This document shows, piece by piece, positions 62,781 to 64,000 of a stretch of DNA of 64,000 nucleotides. The notes beneath the pieces were generated by a model that worked only from the letters and a program-made list of their open reading frames with translations, had not been told where the DNA came from and made no database searches. The translations under genes were made by a program, and so were the position numbers. Each line of letters begins with the position of its first letter. Positions within the stretch are counted from its first letter, which is position 1. Origin of the DNA: Poecilobothrus nobilitatus (Eukaryota > Arthropoda > Insecta > Diptera > Dolichopodidae); contig OX352773.1 of assembly GCA_947095535.1 (NCBI GenBank), forward strand, positions 3,906,001-3,970,000. Direction: 5' to 3'.

Positions 62781-63060
62781 GTTAGTCGGATCAATACTTA
62801 CGGAGATATTTACGTCAAAACCTTAAATATGATATTCCGCTCAGTCGTTTAGTCTGTACATTTGCCCACAGACATACGCACACACACACAAACACACGCA
62901 CCCATGAAAACACACAAAAACAGACATGATGCTAAAAAAAATTTACAGCCTTCTACGCACCGGAGTAGCGCATTTTTGCCAAAATCTCGTGTACAAATCT
63001 CGTGTTTAGTATGAAAACAATATCTACCTTATACATAATTGTATGCGGTCGGTAAAAATT
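62781..63060 (+). repeat. Possible mobile-element 3' end with (CA)n
   Basis: GTTAGTCGGATCAATACTTA, CGGAGATATTTACG, then CAGACATACGCACACACAC and ACAGACATGATGCTAAAAAA. After this comes ATCTCGTGTACAAATCTCGT, a short direct duplication. The order (GAGATAT, CAGACA tract, GACATGATGCTAAA) parallels the 3' modules of T1/T2. No TIR or boundary was found. Confidence 0.3.
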
Positions 63061-64000
63061 AAATCAACAACAATAAAAGCATAGCAAAGAATAAGTTACG
63101 ATTATAAAAAATATAGGAGAAAAGTTAAGTAATAAAAATTTCACATCAATTAATGAGGATAATAATAACAAAAATAACAAATACTTACACACTTCATAAA
63201 CAAAAAATTTCCAAAACAAAATACGAAAAAAACAAAAAAGGATGTGTACATATTTGTAATAAGGATATGAATAATGCATACTTAGTAAAATCAAAAAACA
63301 AAAAAAAATGTCCTTAAATACGTTAATAATTAGACAACAAATTGTCAAAGAATTTAATGAAGACAAATTACCTAAGGGGATTTTTATGAAATAATTAAAC
63401 AAAGACTACTGCATTTGCAATTACAAATTTATTTTATTTATTTTTTTTTTTTTTAAGTATCCTGATGAGTTCTGTCTAACATATGCAAAATAAAAATTTT
63501 TAACTTTATAATTTTTTCATTTCATTTTATTTAATGTTAAATTTAGATATTATGTTATGATCAAAATACGAAACAGATTCATTTTATTAATTTGGTAAAA
63601 AACTTAAAAGTTTTATAAAGATGAAAATATTTGAAATCGATAAAGAATGTTCAAAATTTATTTGAAGTGCGACATCTTAAGATTTAAATTCCATAAAACT
63701 TTAAAGTTATGGAGAGCAGCTATCACTCCAAACGATTCTACAAATCTTTACAAATTATATTGCATATTTAAAAAAAAAAAAAGGTTAATGCGACTATTTA
63801 TTTATTTAGTATATTGCAACATGAATGCCCCAGGTATCAAGGACGTTAGTTCCTTTATGGAATGTGGATTAAACAAATAGATTTGTTGTAATCTTTCTGA
63901 TAATTATTTATTATTACATTCTCTTAGTACGTGATATATTGTAAGATGCTCATTGTAATAACAGCATAATGGTCAATTTTGTGGTTCAAGCAGGCGTTTG
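63061..64000. other. Non-coding block to window end
   Basis: Mostly A/T-rich. The frame 63,647-63,880 contains KLWRAAITPNDSTNLYKLYC and APGIKDVSSFMECGLNK, which are less biased than other random frames here. No confident family; it might be a worn LINE or transposon fragment. The minus frame 63,064-63,402 is Phe/Leu-rich and rejected. Confidence 0.35.

Overview
The window is very A+T-rich DNA (about four fifths A+T by eye) packed with A/T homopolymers. I found no intact protein-coding gene, rRNA, tRNA or CRISPR array. The contents are typical of an insect nuclear genome: tRNA-headed SINEs with target-site duplications (TSDs), a mariner-type deletion derivative, the relic 3' end of an R1/I-like LINE, a Helitron-like terminus, and inverted-repeat elements whose 3' ends carry GGACGGAC-type tracts. 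The last are familiar to me from fly genomes, so I infer a dipteran, with moderate confidence. The species cannot be named from this. The window is probably a large intron or an intergenic stretch; the sequence does not separate the two.

Layout. 1-5.4 kb: unique A/T-rich DNA with one decayed SINE head. 5.4-5.65 kb: a complete SINE with perfect TSDs. 10.0-10.4 kb: frameshifted LINE ORF2 end. 12.3-12.7 kb: two SINEs of different families side by side. 15.1-15.6 kb: 481-bp mariner-type derivative keeping both ends of the transposase gene. 16.7-17.5 kb: terminal-inverted-repeat (TIR) element with internal tandem repeats (T1). 25.8-26.0 kb: SINE with a perfect 13-bp TSD. 26.9-27.3 kb: an unexplained, relatively GC-rich 117-codon ORF. 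28.4-28.75 kb: a small MITE and a 17-bp tandem array. 34.0-34.5 kb: tandem repeat interrupted by a SINE. 38.1-40.8 kb: a dispersed repeat pair around a ~400-bp SINE with TSDs.

42.2-48.1 kb is the most structured region. It starts with a Helitron-like 3' end on the minus strand, holds two ~550-bp direct repeats and an array of ~680-bp tandem units, and ends with a repeat already seen at 43.7 kb. 48.8-49.7 kb: TIR element full of GTAGAG motifs. 54.2-54.5 kb: second copy of the ~400-bp SINE. 55.7-56.8 kb: fold-back element carrying tandem units related to those at 34 kb. 57.9-58.05 kb: deleted SINE. 59.7-61.3 kb: second TIR element (T2), with ~147-bp tandem repeats and the same 3' module as T1.

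Nothing here forms a pathway or an operon. The real content is a dense mix of non-autonomous mobile elements that share parts: one SINE head is joined to three different bodies, and one 3' module to two different tandem-repeat cores. I found no convincing new gene-encoded system.
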